From assembly GCA_027371625.1 (NCBI GenBank), contig DAHXMQ010000324.1, positions 1 through 8,348 of the forward strand: a stretch of 8,348 nucleotides of DNA, in the 5' to 3' direction. Shown one piece after another: positions 1-5,809 of the stretch; the stretch's first letter is position 1, and each line of letters starts with the position of its first letter. The stretch comes from Candidatus Methanoperedentaceae archaeon. GTDB taxonomy: Archaea; Halobacteriota; Methanosarcinia; Methanosarcinales; Methanoperedenaceae. The translations under genes and the position numbers were made by a program. The notes under the pieces were generated by a model. The model ran no database searches. It was not told where the DNA came from and saw nothing but the letters and a program-made list of their open reading frames with translations.

Positions 1-1
1 G

Positions 2-664
2 CTAAATTCTTGAATTGGTAACTACCAAAGGCAGGAGCTTCGATATATTGTGAGCGTAGAAAGAAAAGATACTTCCTGCAATGACAAGCATCGTTCCAAC
101 CCAGAATATCGCAATGTGAAGTGAGCTATCTCTCAGGCTTACGAAATCAAAAATCAGCATCACAACGCCAAGATGCAGCAGCGATGAACCAATTCTTCCT
201 GCATATCCTTCCCTTTCATACCTGATTGTTTTGCTCTTCCTTAGAGTAAGTATGAGCACAACACTTTGAGCGCCTGTCATTATTGCAAGGATAAAACCAA
301 GCCCTGTCTCGATGCCGTATAAATAAGTCAGGATAATTGTTGCCCCAAGCACCAAGGCGGAGAATTTTGCAAGTATATTTGGTTCAAAAAGCCTTTTCGG
401 GATACATAAACCGAGGGTAATCAGAAGCAGCACAAGAAAAGGATAGAGATACGAATTCATGTCTTCTATGTACTTCATGTACTGGAACGTGTTCGTCCAG
501 TCCGGGCTTGCAAGGTAATTGTAGTAAGAAATCCCATAGACGCAGACTATGCCAATGGCGAAAAGGATGAGCACGGTTGCGATAATCAGATAATAATCGT
601 ATTTCTGCCTTTGAAAATTCTGTCTGATATATGTGTTGGCGGTTTCACGAATTTTCAAACTCAT
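2..664 (-). CDS. ccmF: CcmF C-terminal half (split cytochrome c heme lyase subunit)
   Basis: This is a 220-residue polytopic membrane protein that looks like the C-terminal part of CcmF, which attaches heme to apocytochromes c at the outer face of the membrane. Hydrophobic segments lie at about residues 24-45, 73-88, 98-118, 121-140, 160-176 and 183-203. The best family signature is R157-x-G-x-x-L-L-H-L-G-V (about 157-167). It matches the CcmF stretch containing a membrane histidine, here H164, that is thought to ligate a heme b. The segment N70-x-x-L-Y-P, followed by a long hydrophobic stretch, also fits CcmF. The reading frame stays open upstream to 877, but that part only shadows the preceding gene. 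The ATG at 664 is chosen because it overlaps the upstream stop as ATGA and has a GGTGGTG ribosome-binding site 5 nt before it. The TAG stop is at 2-4, so the gene is complete. The split assignment is inferred from motifs and adjacency. Confidence 0.72.
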   Translation of the reverse strand: MSLKIRETANTYIRQNFQRQKYDYYLIIATVLILFAIGIVCVYGISYYNYLASPDWTNTFQYMKYIEDMNSYLYPFLVLLLITLGLCIPKRLFEPNILAKFSALVLGATIILTYLYGIETGLGFILAIMTGAQSVVLILTLRKSKTIRYEREGYAGRIGSSLLHLGVVMLIFDFVSLRDSSLHIAIFWVGTMLVIAGSIFSFYAHNISKLLPLVVTNSRI

Positions 665-1641
665 GGCTGCACCACCGAGTGAATTCCCGGAACAACGTAA
701 GGCAAAAGATAAGTAACGATCAACGAAACAAAACAGACTATCCCAAGATACGCAGTCGTGTTCCACATCTTCTCCCTTGCCACATATATCCTCGCGTGCA
801 GATACGCTGTATATAGCGCCCACATCATTATCGAGCCTGAGATTATGGGGTCCCACCACCATGCGCTGCCCTTCCACGCCTCGATAGCCCAGGGGTAGCC
901 GATAAGCATTCCTGCCGTAAGCAGGAGGTATCCCGGCTTCGCATACCTGTAGGCAATCTCATCATAGACTTTATCGCGTTTTTTGAGCATGTAAACACAC
1001 GCTGCAAAGGTAATAATGAGCGAGGCGTATGCGATAAAAAGCATGGGAGGATGAGTCCACATATATGTTGAGTTATAGTAGTACGTTATGCGCCCGTATA
1101 ACGTCATGGCGGTCTGGAAAATACTTGCATCGCCTGTCGCAAGGGATGCATACCAGTTTGTGATCTCGCTATTCAGTACGGGCAGCGGCTCCCTGAAAGG
1201 GTTTGAGAAGAAATATACTATTATGGAAAGAATGGATAGAATTAAACCGAGAAAGGAAACAAGTTCTTTCCTTCGCTGCATCATCAATATAAAAATAAAA
1301 GAGACCATCGCTAAGAAGTAGAGTTTTTCGGATTCAATCCACAATGGCACTGCTATGCGGTTCTCTGCAACCGGTATCATCTGCTGCAGAAATGCCGGGT
1401 ATTCAATCAAAACCGTATTGTATATCTGCAGGTGGAACCACGCCAGAAAAATAAATCCAAGAACATAAAGACCCGTGCTGATGTATAAACATTTTATCAA
1501 ATAACCATAGTATTTCTCTTTCTTGAAACAAAGGAGCGAAAAGAGAGCCTGGAACAACGCTACTATAAGGATATACGTAATCAAAGGCTGCCCGATAAAA
1601 CTCAAATAATCCCTTGCAGCCGCATATTCAGGAAAACCCAT
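661..1641 (-). CDS. ccmF: CcmF N-terminal half, WWD-domain cytochrome c assembly protein
   Basis: A 326-residue membrane protein of the CcmF/CcsA (CytC_asm) family, which handles heme for covalent attachment to c-type cytochromes. About eight hydrophobic segments are visible (roughly 20-40, 48-71, 105-121, 127-146, 198-218, 237-251, 268-287, 297-316). The tryptophan-rich WWD heme-handling segment is at 256-274, with core W256-KGSAWWWDP. It is flanked by H197 in THPPML and H321 in GIHS, the expected pair of external heme-ligand histidines. SNPF (146-149), about 50 residues before THPP, is another CcmF signature and favours CcmF over CcsA. The usual acidic residue after WDP is replaced (WDPIIS). 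The protein stops where a full CcmF (about 650 residues in proteobacteria) would continue, and the next gene supplies the rest. Its ATG shares one base with the upstream UPF0201 stop (TAATG), with GAGGAG 11 nt before it, so translation is probably coupled. Confidence 0.85.
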   Translation of the reverse strand: MGFPEYAAARDYLSFIGQPLITYILIVALFQALFSLLCFKKEKYYGYLIKCLYISTGLYVLGFIFLAWFHLQIYNTVLIEYPAFLQQMIPVAENRIAVPLWIESEKLYFLAMVSFIFILMMQRRKELVSFLGLILSILSIIVYFFSNPFREPLPVLNSEITNWYASLATGDASIFQTAMTLYGRITYYYNSTYMWTHPPMLFIAYASLIITFAACVYMLKKRDKVYDEIAYRYAKPGYLLLTAGMLIGYPWAIEAWKGSAWWWDPIISGSIMMWALYTAYLHARIYVAREKMWNTTAYLGIVCFVSLIVTYLLPYVVPGIHSVVQP

Positions 1642-2063
1642 TACAGCTCTATCTCCTCAACAGGCTTGCCTTCAACTGTTCTTGGTGCAAGCCAGTCTAT
1701 GATTTTCAAGAGGTCTCCCCTGTCCTCAGAAGTTATCTCGATGCATACCGAACCAAGGCCCTCCTCACCAGCGGGGAAGTTCACTTTTCCAACGAAAGCA
1801 ACCTGTTTATTGAGGCTGAACTGCAATGTATCTCCTGAAATGCCTGACATTAAAATATGGCGCGCTGTGTCAAGAATCCGCTCTTCCCTCAAGCGTCGGT
1901 GCAGAGGGCGGAGGCTTTCAATGTCCCCTTCACCAGAGAGCCTCAGTATCCCGAAATCTTCGGTATGAAGTTTGATAGGAAAAAGGTTCGTAATGGCTTT
2001 TTTCACTCTTTCCTCAAGCTCTGTGGGATATACAAGCGCAGAGACCGCAACCTTAACTTTCAT
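1641..2063 (-). CDS. UPF0201 family archaeal protein
   Basis: A 140-residue soluble protein matching the archaeal family UPF0201 (COG1931), whose biochemical function is not established. Recognisable features are the N-terminal V-x-A-x-V-x-P-T-E stretch (about 6-14), the central L-R-x-x-R-I-L-D-T-A-R segment (about 58-68) and the C-terminal L-N-K-Q-V-A-F-V-G-K-V stretch (about 83-93). All are typical of the family and the length is normal. The ATG at 2063 overlaps the end of the UPF0200 gene by 11 bp, and its own TAA shares a base with the ATG of the CcmF N-half. From memory, Archaeoglobus fulgidus carries these two families as one fused protein (AF_1395), which fits a joint role. A nucleic-acid-related job has been suggested for the fold but cannot be seen here. 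Confidence 0.85.
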   Translation of the reverse strand: MKVKVAVSALVYPTELEERVKKAITNLFPIKLHTEDFGILRLSGEGDIESLRPLHRRLREERILDTARHILMSGISGDTLQFSLNKQVAFVGKVNFPAGEEGLGSVCIEITSEDRGDLLKIIDWLAPRTVEGKPVEEIEL

Positions 2064-2595
2064 ATTTCTTCAGAAGTTTTTCAATTCGTTTTCTAAATTC
2101 TTCGATAGTGCCGATGTTTTCTATTGTAACATCCGCTGTTTCGATGGCTGAATTAAGCCCCCAGCCCTTCTCGCGTTCATCCCTTCTTTTTAATTCTTCC
2201 ATGCTTCCCATATCGTCTGAACGGTAGCGCTTCTTAACCCTCTGAAAACGTTGTTCAAACGGAGTATAAATTGCGATGAGTTTAAAATCTCCCCCGAATG
2301 TTTTTTTGAAGTAATTGATCTCTTCTATGTTCCGTATTCCGTCAACCACAACCACGTGTGAATTGCGAGGGATACTTTTAGCACAGCGTTTTGCAACCGC
2401 ATCCATGCCTTCCTCCTTTCGAAGTGCTGTTCCTGTGCCCCCGATATTCTCATCTGTGGGAGGAAGACCGCGTCTTGCAGTTTCCTTCCTTACAACATCG
2501 CCCATGTTGATAACCGGGATATTAAGGCTCATTGCTATGGCTGCAGCTTCCGATTTTCCCGATGCAGGCATTCCCACGAATGCGATGAGCTTCAT
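2053..2595 (-). CDS. UPF0200 family P-loop nucleotide kinase-like protein
   Basis: A 180-residue P-loop NTPase of the archaeal UPF0200 family, related in fold to adenylate and dephospho-CoA kinases. The Walker A motif is GMPASGKS at residues 8-15. MGDVVR (31-36) looks like the acceptor-binding segment. VVVVDGIRN (81-89) supplies the second conserved strand and acidic residue. A basic lid-like region follows (R116 to about K143, with RFQRVKKRYR and the charged ELKRRDEREKGW). The substrate is unknown. Annotation as CoaE (dephospho-CoA kinase) is sometimes transferred to this family but is not supported here. It is the first gene of the minus-strand run leading to split ccmF and overlaps UPF0201 by 11 bp. 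The ATG at 2595 starts directly at the beta strand before the P-loop, as expected. A TATA-like box about 26 nt upstream implies a leaderless or nearly leaderless mRNA. Confidence 0.88.
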   Translation of the reverse strand: MKLIAFVGMPASGKSEAAAIAMSLNIPVINMGDVVRKETARRGLPPTDENIGGTGTALRKEEGMDAVAKRCAKSIPRNSHVVVVDGIRNIEEINYFKKTFGGDFKLIAIYTPFEQRFQRVKKRYRSDDMGSMEELKRRDEREKGWGLNSAIETADVTIENIGTIEEFRKRIEKLLKKYES

Positions 2596-2615
2596 AGGCG
2601 TAAATTTTGCTAAAA

Positions 2616-2626
2616 GATATTAAATC
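2616..2626 (-). promoter_or_regulatory. TATA box of the UPF0200-UPF0201-ccmF operon
   Basis: Read on the minus strand, GATTTAATATC is an archaeal TATA-like element. Its centre (about 2621) is 26 nt upstream of the ATG at 2595, which places the transcription start at or very near the start codon. There is no convincing ribosome-binding site before this ATG, consistent with a leaderless mRNA. This is a positional inference from sequence alone. Confidence 0.55.
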
Positions 2627-2635
2627 TATGTAATG

Positions 2636-2644
2636 TTTATATGG
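2636..2644 (+). promoter_or_regulatory. TATA box of the pan gene
   Basis: TTTATATGG on the plus strand is a good archaeal TATA element. Its centre (about 2640) is 26 nt from the PAN ATG at 2666, so transcription should begin at about the start codon. The bases before the ATG contain no GGTG or GGAG, as expected for a leaderless message. Confidence 0.62.
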
Positions 2645-2665
2645 AATAAATCCAGTGTATAGAAT

Positions 2666-3877
2666 ATGGCAGATGCGATAGCAACGACTCCTGTTAGCAG
2701 TGGAGCGATAAAAAAAGACGCTGAGGCTGAGATAAAGGAACTTCAGGAGACAGTTGAGTCGCTTAAAAATCAGGTAAAAGAGCTGCATTCAAGGCTTTTT
2801 GAGGCTGCTGTTCTGAATAACAAATATGTCCAGACAGTGCAGGAATTTCAGAAACAGATGGAGCAGTTGAAGAAGCCGCCACTGTTCATTTGCAGCATTG
2901 TGGAAGTGCTCGGAGACATGGCATTGTTAAGACAGCATGGAAGCAATCAGGAAGTTGTGACAAATATACCTCCTGAGCTTGCATCCGAGGTAGAAGCTGG
3001 AGCAAGGGTTGCTGTTACGGGAAACCTTGCTATCGTAAAGGTATTGTCACGGTCTGTCGATGTCCGTGCGCGGGTGATGGAACTGATAGAGGCTCCTGAT
3101 GTGGATTACAACATGATTGGAGGTTTGCAGAAGCAGATAGAGGAGGTTATAGAAACGCTTGAACTTCCTCTCACGAACCCTGAGCTTTTTTCTGAGGTTG
3201 GCATCGAGCCTCCACATGGGATATTGCTCTACGGGCCTCCGGGAAATGGCAAGACGCTGATAGCAAAAGCCGTGGCGCACAGGGCTAAAGCCACGTTTAT
3301 CAGGATGAGCGGGAGCGAGCTTGTGCAGAAATACATAGGCGAAGGGGCAAGGCTTGTTAGAGATGTGTTCAACATCGCAAGGGAAAAGGCGCCGAGTATC
3401 GTTTTCATCGATGAGTTAGATGCTGTTGGAAGCAGAAGAACCTACGACGGCTCAACCGGCTCATCGGAGGTGAACAGAACTATGGTGCAATTGCTGGCTG
3501 AACTTGACGGCTTTGAAACACGAGGCGATGTGAGAATCGTTGCAGCCACAAATCGCATTGACCTGCTTGACCCTGCCTTACTTCGCCCTGGCAGGTTTGA
3601 CAGGATAATCGAAATACCTTCGCCCGATGCGAATGGTAGAAAGGAAATATTCATGATTCATACACGGAACATGAAATTGGAGAATGTTGACCTTGAGGAG
3701 TTAACGAAAATAACAGAAGGGCTAAGTGGCGCTGAATTGAAAGCCGTCGTCACCGAGGCTGGCATGTTTGTAATCAGGCGCAGAGGAAAAGCTGTGACGA
3801 TGGCGGATTTCAAGGACGCCTATGACAAGATAATAGTCAAGGAAACGAAAGCGGAAGTAGGCGGGATGTTCGCATAG
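2666..3877 (+). CDS. pan: Proteasome-activating nucleotidase (PAN)
   Basis: A 403-residue cytosolic AAA+ ATPase that forms a hexamer, unfolds substrate proteins and feeds them into the archaeal 20S proteasome. Domain order is typical: N-terminal coiled coil (about 15-70), the conserved proline pair P71-P72, an OB-fold (about 73-130), the AAA domain (about 145-320) and a helical C-domain. Visible motifs are Walker A GPPGNGKT (190-197), the pore loop KYIGEG (222-227, aromatic Y223), Walker B IVFIDE (245-250), sensor 1 around N296, and arginine fingers R307 and R310 in LLRPGR. Two details differ from the usual form. Walker A has N where most PANs have T (GPPGTGKT). The C-terminus is MFA, a phenylalanine version of the HbYX motif that docks into the proteasome and opens its gate. 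The gene is monocistronic here, with its own TATA box. The start is fixed by that box and by the family-typical N-terminus. Confidence 0.96.
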   Translation: MADAIATTPVSSGAIKKDAEAEIKELQETVESLKNQVKELHSRLFEAAVLNNKYVQTVQEFQKQMEQLKKPPLFICSIVEVLGDMALLRQHGSNQEVVTNIPPELASEVEAGARVAVTGNLAIVKVLSRSVDVRARVMELIEAPDVDYNMIGGLQKQIEEVIETLELPLTNPELFSEVGIEPPHGILLYGPPGNGKTLIAKAVAHRAKATFIRMSGSELVQKYIGEGARLVRDVFNIAREKAPSIVFIDELDAVGSRRTYDGSTGSSEVNRTMVQLLAELDGFETRGDVRIVAATNRIDLLDPALLRPGRFDRIIEIPSPDANGRKEIFMIHTRNMKLENVDLEELTKITEGLSGAELKAVVTEAGMFVIRRRGKAVTMADFKDAYDKIIVKETKAEVGGMFA

Positions 3878-3891
3878 ATTCAGTAGGTTAT

Positions 3892-3943
3892 AAAGCGTCA
3901 CTAAAATTTGATTTAACTTTTTCGGAGGTTAAGATAGCGCTTT
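3892..3943. terminator. Possible bidirectional terminator between convergent pan and tfs
   Basis: The 82-bp gap between the convergent PAN and TFS stops contains an inverted repeat TTAAC (3913-3917) / GTTAA (3928-3932), with a run of five T on the plus strand in its loop (3918-3922). Around it is a second pair, AAAGCG (3892-3897) / CGCTTT (3938-3943). T-rich tracts are the main archaeal termination signal, so this may end PAN transcription. The hairpins are short and the T run is modest. Confidence 0.3.
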
Positions 3944-3959
3944 CTCGTAGCCACTCAAT

Positions 3960-4262
3960 TCAATTATACTCTCTCCACGTTTTCCCGCATTTGGTGCACC
4001 TGAAGAACCTGACCTCGCTCTCATCAGCCGCCCGGAGCTGCCTCAGCCACCAGTATGCGGTATCGTTGCCGCACTCCTCGCAAATTGCTCTTGTCGTGGG
4101 CATTCCCATGCTTCGCTCCTCCAAGACAGTAACCTCGCGCTCTTTTCTCTCGGTCTTGGAGACAAAGCCTTTTTTGATCTCTTTTTCAAATCCGCATTTC
4201 CTGCATTTAAAAACGTTCTTGGCAGGCATCATCATGCTCTTACATTTCGGACAGAATTCCAT
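3960..4262 (-). CDS. tfs: Transcription factor S (TFS), archaeal TFIIS/RPB9-like protein
   Basis: A 100-residue RNA polymerase cleavage-stimulating factor. It rescues backtracked polymerase by inserting its acidic loop into the active site. Two zinc ribbons are visible: C4, C7, C20, C23 at the N-terminus, and C61, C64, C89, C92 at the C-terminus. The catalytic acidic pair D80-E81 lies in RAADESEV, so it is predicted to be an active cleavage factor, unlike paralogues lacking the pair. The length matches the family. The ATG at 4262 (MEFCPKC) is chosen because family members begin right at the first ribbon; a GTG at 4271 would add three residues. Neither start has a strong ribosome-binding site (only AGTGAT lies close before the ATG). 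The gene overlaps the Nudix gene by 23 bp and is third in the DRG-Nudix-TFS run, so it is probably translated by coupling. Confidence 0.94.
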   Translation of the reverse strand: MEFCPKCKSMMMPAKNVFKCRKCGFEKEIKKGFVSKTERKEREVTVLEERSMGMPTTRAICEECGNDTAYWWLRQLRAADESEVRFFRCTKCGKTWREYN

Positions 4263-4656
4263 TGATATCACTTTTAGCGTTTTTCATGATTTTGTTATGG
4301 TCAAATGCCAGTTCGGGTATTTCATCCAAACCGAAAAGCCCTGTATCTTTAGCATCCGAACCTGCTTTAAGGTTTCCCCTCCCTTTTGCAAGAAAGCATA
4401 CGGAAACGGTATGACCTCTGGGGTCGCGCGAAGGGTCTGAATAAATCCCGAGGAGCTTGACAATCTCTATATCAAGCCCGGTTTCCTCCTTTGCCTCGCG
4501 AACAACAGCCTCCTCGACGGTTTCCCCAACCTCCACAAAACCACCCGGAAGGGCAAAATGACCCTCAAAAGGCGGGTTCTTTCGCCGTATCAGAACAATC
4601 TTGCGATCGTATATTATAAGTGCGTCAACAGTAAGAAGCGGTGTCACTGGTTTCAT
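4240..4656 (-). CDS. Nudix hydrolase, ADP-ribose pyrophosphatase-like
   Basis: A 138-residue cytosolic Nudix hydrolase that would split a nucleoside diphosphate linked to another moiety. The complete Nudix box spans residues 39-61 and fits GX5EX7REUXEEXGU: G39, E45, R53-E54, E57-E58 and G60-L61, with metal-binding glutamates intact. P75 in [10 protein letters not shown], about 15 residues past the box, is a feature of ADP-ribose pyrophosphatases, so ADP-ribose is the best guess. Other NDP-sugars or oxidised nucleotides remain possible. The N-terminal segment [12 protein letters not shown] and LIRRKNPP are typical of archaeal and bacterial members. The ATG at 4656 shares a base with the TAA of the DRG gene (TAATG) and has GAGG 5 nt before it, indicating coupled translation. 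Confidence 0.9.
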   Translation of the reverse strand: MKPVTPLLTVDALIIYDRKIVLIRRKNPPFEGHFALPGGFVEVGETVEEAVVREAKEETGLDIEIVKLLGIYSDPSRDPRGHTVSVCFLAKGRGNLKAGSDAKDTGLFGLDEIPELAFDHNKIMKNAKSDINGILSEM

Positions 4657-5747
4657 TATTTCCTCAAGACTATCGTAAGAATATCATTATCATAAAGCAC
4701 ATGCTCGATGCCTGCGCGCTGACCTTCGTGCTTCGCAGACAATCCCCAGACCTGCGCGTACCTGAACCTGTTTCTGAAATCGCGGTGCAGCCGGTCGCAG
4801 ATATTACCGATGGTTGAGCCTTCTCTCACAATCAGGGGCTCATCCATATCAGCCGGCTTTCCCTGAGGTTTGAGATAAATCCTGATAAACCCGAGGTTCT
4901 CAAAGAGAGCCTTCTTCAACTCTTCTATATTTATATTCCTGTCAGCCGAAACCAGAAGCGCATCAGGGAATTTTTCCCTGCATTTTTTTAACAGATATTC
5001 ATCCGCAAGGTCGATCTTATTTATAGCCACGAGCGCGGGCATATACTTCCTGTTGCCCAGAATGGCATCTATTAACTGGTCGATGTTAAGAGGCTGGCGA
5101 ATCACCACATCGGCATTGTGGAGCCTGTATTCGTTGAAAATTGATTTTATGGTATCCTCCTCCAGTTCAAGTCCCACGGTGCTGCTGATGGTAATCCCGC
5201 CCCTCGGTCTTTTCCTTATTGTGACATCTGGAGGTCTTGAATTTATGCGTATGCCGGCATCGTTTAGCTCCTGCAAAAGGACATCATAATGGTCGATCTG
5301 GAAAACATCGAGCAAAATCACTGCCATGTCAGCGTTCCTTACTATGGAGATCACCTCTCTCCCCCTTCCTCTCCCCGAGGCAGCCCCCTTCACAAGACCC
5401 GGCACGTCGAGTATCTGGATCGTGGCGCCCTTATATTTCATTGTGCCAGGAACAACATCAAGTGTGGTAAATTCATAAGCCGCAACCTGCGATTCGGCAT
5501 TCGTAAGGCAGTTCAGAAGAGTACTTTTCCCGACTGAAGGAAACCCTACGAGCACGACAGACGCATCCCCTGATTTCCTGACCGCAAACCCTTCCCCTGC
5601 GGATTTTGAAGAAGCCCTCTTCTGGACAAGCTCCTTGAGGTGTGCAACCTTTGCCTTCAGGCGACCTATATGACCTTCTGTGGCTTTGTTGTATTTTGTC
5701 CTGGAGATTTCATCCTCTACTGCCTTAATCTCTTCCTCGAGGGTCAT
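4656..5747 (-). CDS. drg: DRG-family (OBG-type) GTPase with TGS domain
   Basis: A 363-residue GTPase of the developmentally-regulated GTP-binding protein (DRG/Rbg) family, conserved in archaea and eukaryotes and linked to ribosomes and translation. An N-terminal helical region (about 1-50) holds the family stretch [19 protein letters not shown]-motifs are G1 GFPSVGKS (68-75), G2 TT in FTTLD (93-97), G3 DVPG (114-117), G4 NKID (243-246) and G5 SAD (267-269). The family-specific [12 protein letters not shown] (121-132) follows G3. An insert at about 160-230 splits the G domain, as in DRGs, and a TGS domain, probably RNA-binding, occupies about 286-363. A TTG nine codons upstream (5774) keeps the frame open, but the ATG at 5747 gives the usual N-terminus and has AGAAGAG just before it. 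It is the first gene of the run with Nudix and TFS. Confidence 0.94.
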   Translation of the reverse strand: MTLEEEIKAVEDEISRTKYNKATEGHIGRLKAKVAHLKELVQKRASSKSAGEGFAVRKSGDASVVLVGFPSVGKSTLLNCLTNAESQVAAYEFTTLDVVPGTMKYKGATIQILDVPGLVKGAASGRGRGREVISIVRNADMAVILLDVFQIDHYDVLLQELNDAGIRINSRPPDVTIRKRPRGGITISSTVGLELEEDTIKSIFNEYRLHNADVVIRQPLNIDQLIDAILGNRKYMPALVAINKIDLADEYLLKKCREKFPDALLVSADRNINIEELKKALFENLGFIRIYLKPQGKPADMDEPLIVREGSTIGNICDRLHRDFRNRFRYAQVWGLSAKHEGQRAGIEHVLYDNDILTIVLRK

Positions 5748-5784
5748 CTCTTCTAATAGATAGAGGCAAGGCAAAAAGGATTTG

Positions 5785-5796
5785 GGTTATAAAGGC
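5785..5796 (-). promoter_or_regulatory. TATA box, probably for the drg operon
   Basis: Read on the minus strand, CCTTTATAACCC places a TATA element about 44 nt upstream of the DRG ATG at 5747. That gives a start site near 5765 and a leader of about 18 nt holding the AGAAGAG ribosome-binding sequence. The core TTATAA is itself palindromic and could be read the other way, but it would lie too close (about 20 nt) to the M20 start at 5810. Confidence 0.45.
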
Positions 5797-5809
5797 GTGG
5801 TTGAATACG

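Noticed and set aside
665..877. N-terminal extension of the CcmF C-half by 71 residues
   Set aside because: This stretch lies inside the CcmF N-half gene in another frame, its translation is not membrane-like, and the ATG at 664 has an ATGA overlap and a GGTGGTG site.
2053..2595. Calling the UPF0200 protein dephospho-CoA kinase (coaE)
   Set aside because: The fold is related, but archaeal dephospho-CoA kinase activity has been assigned to a different family, and nothing in this sequence shows the CoA substrate.
3991..4440. Plus-strand open frame of 149 codons
   Set aside because: It lies opposite TFS and the Nudix gene, whose zinc ligands and Nudix box are intact; the plus-strand translation has no recognisable domain.
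5748..5774. TTG-initiated extension of the DRG protein by nine residues
   Set aside because: The ATG at 5747 gives the family-typical N-terminus and has a purine-rich site directly before it.
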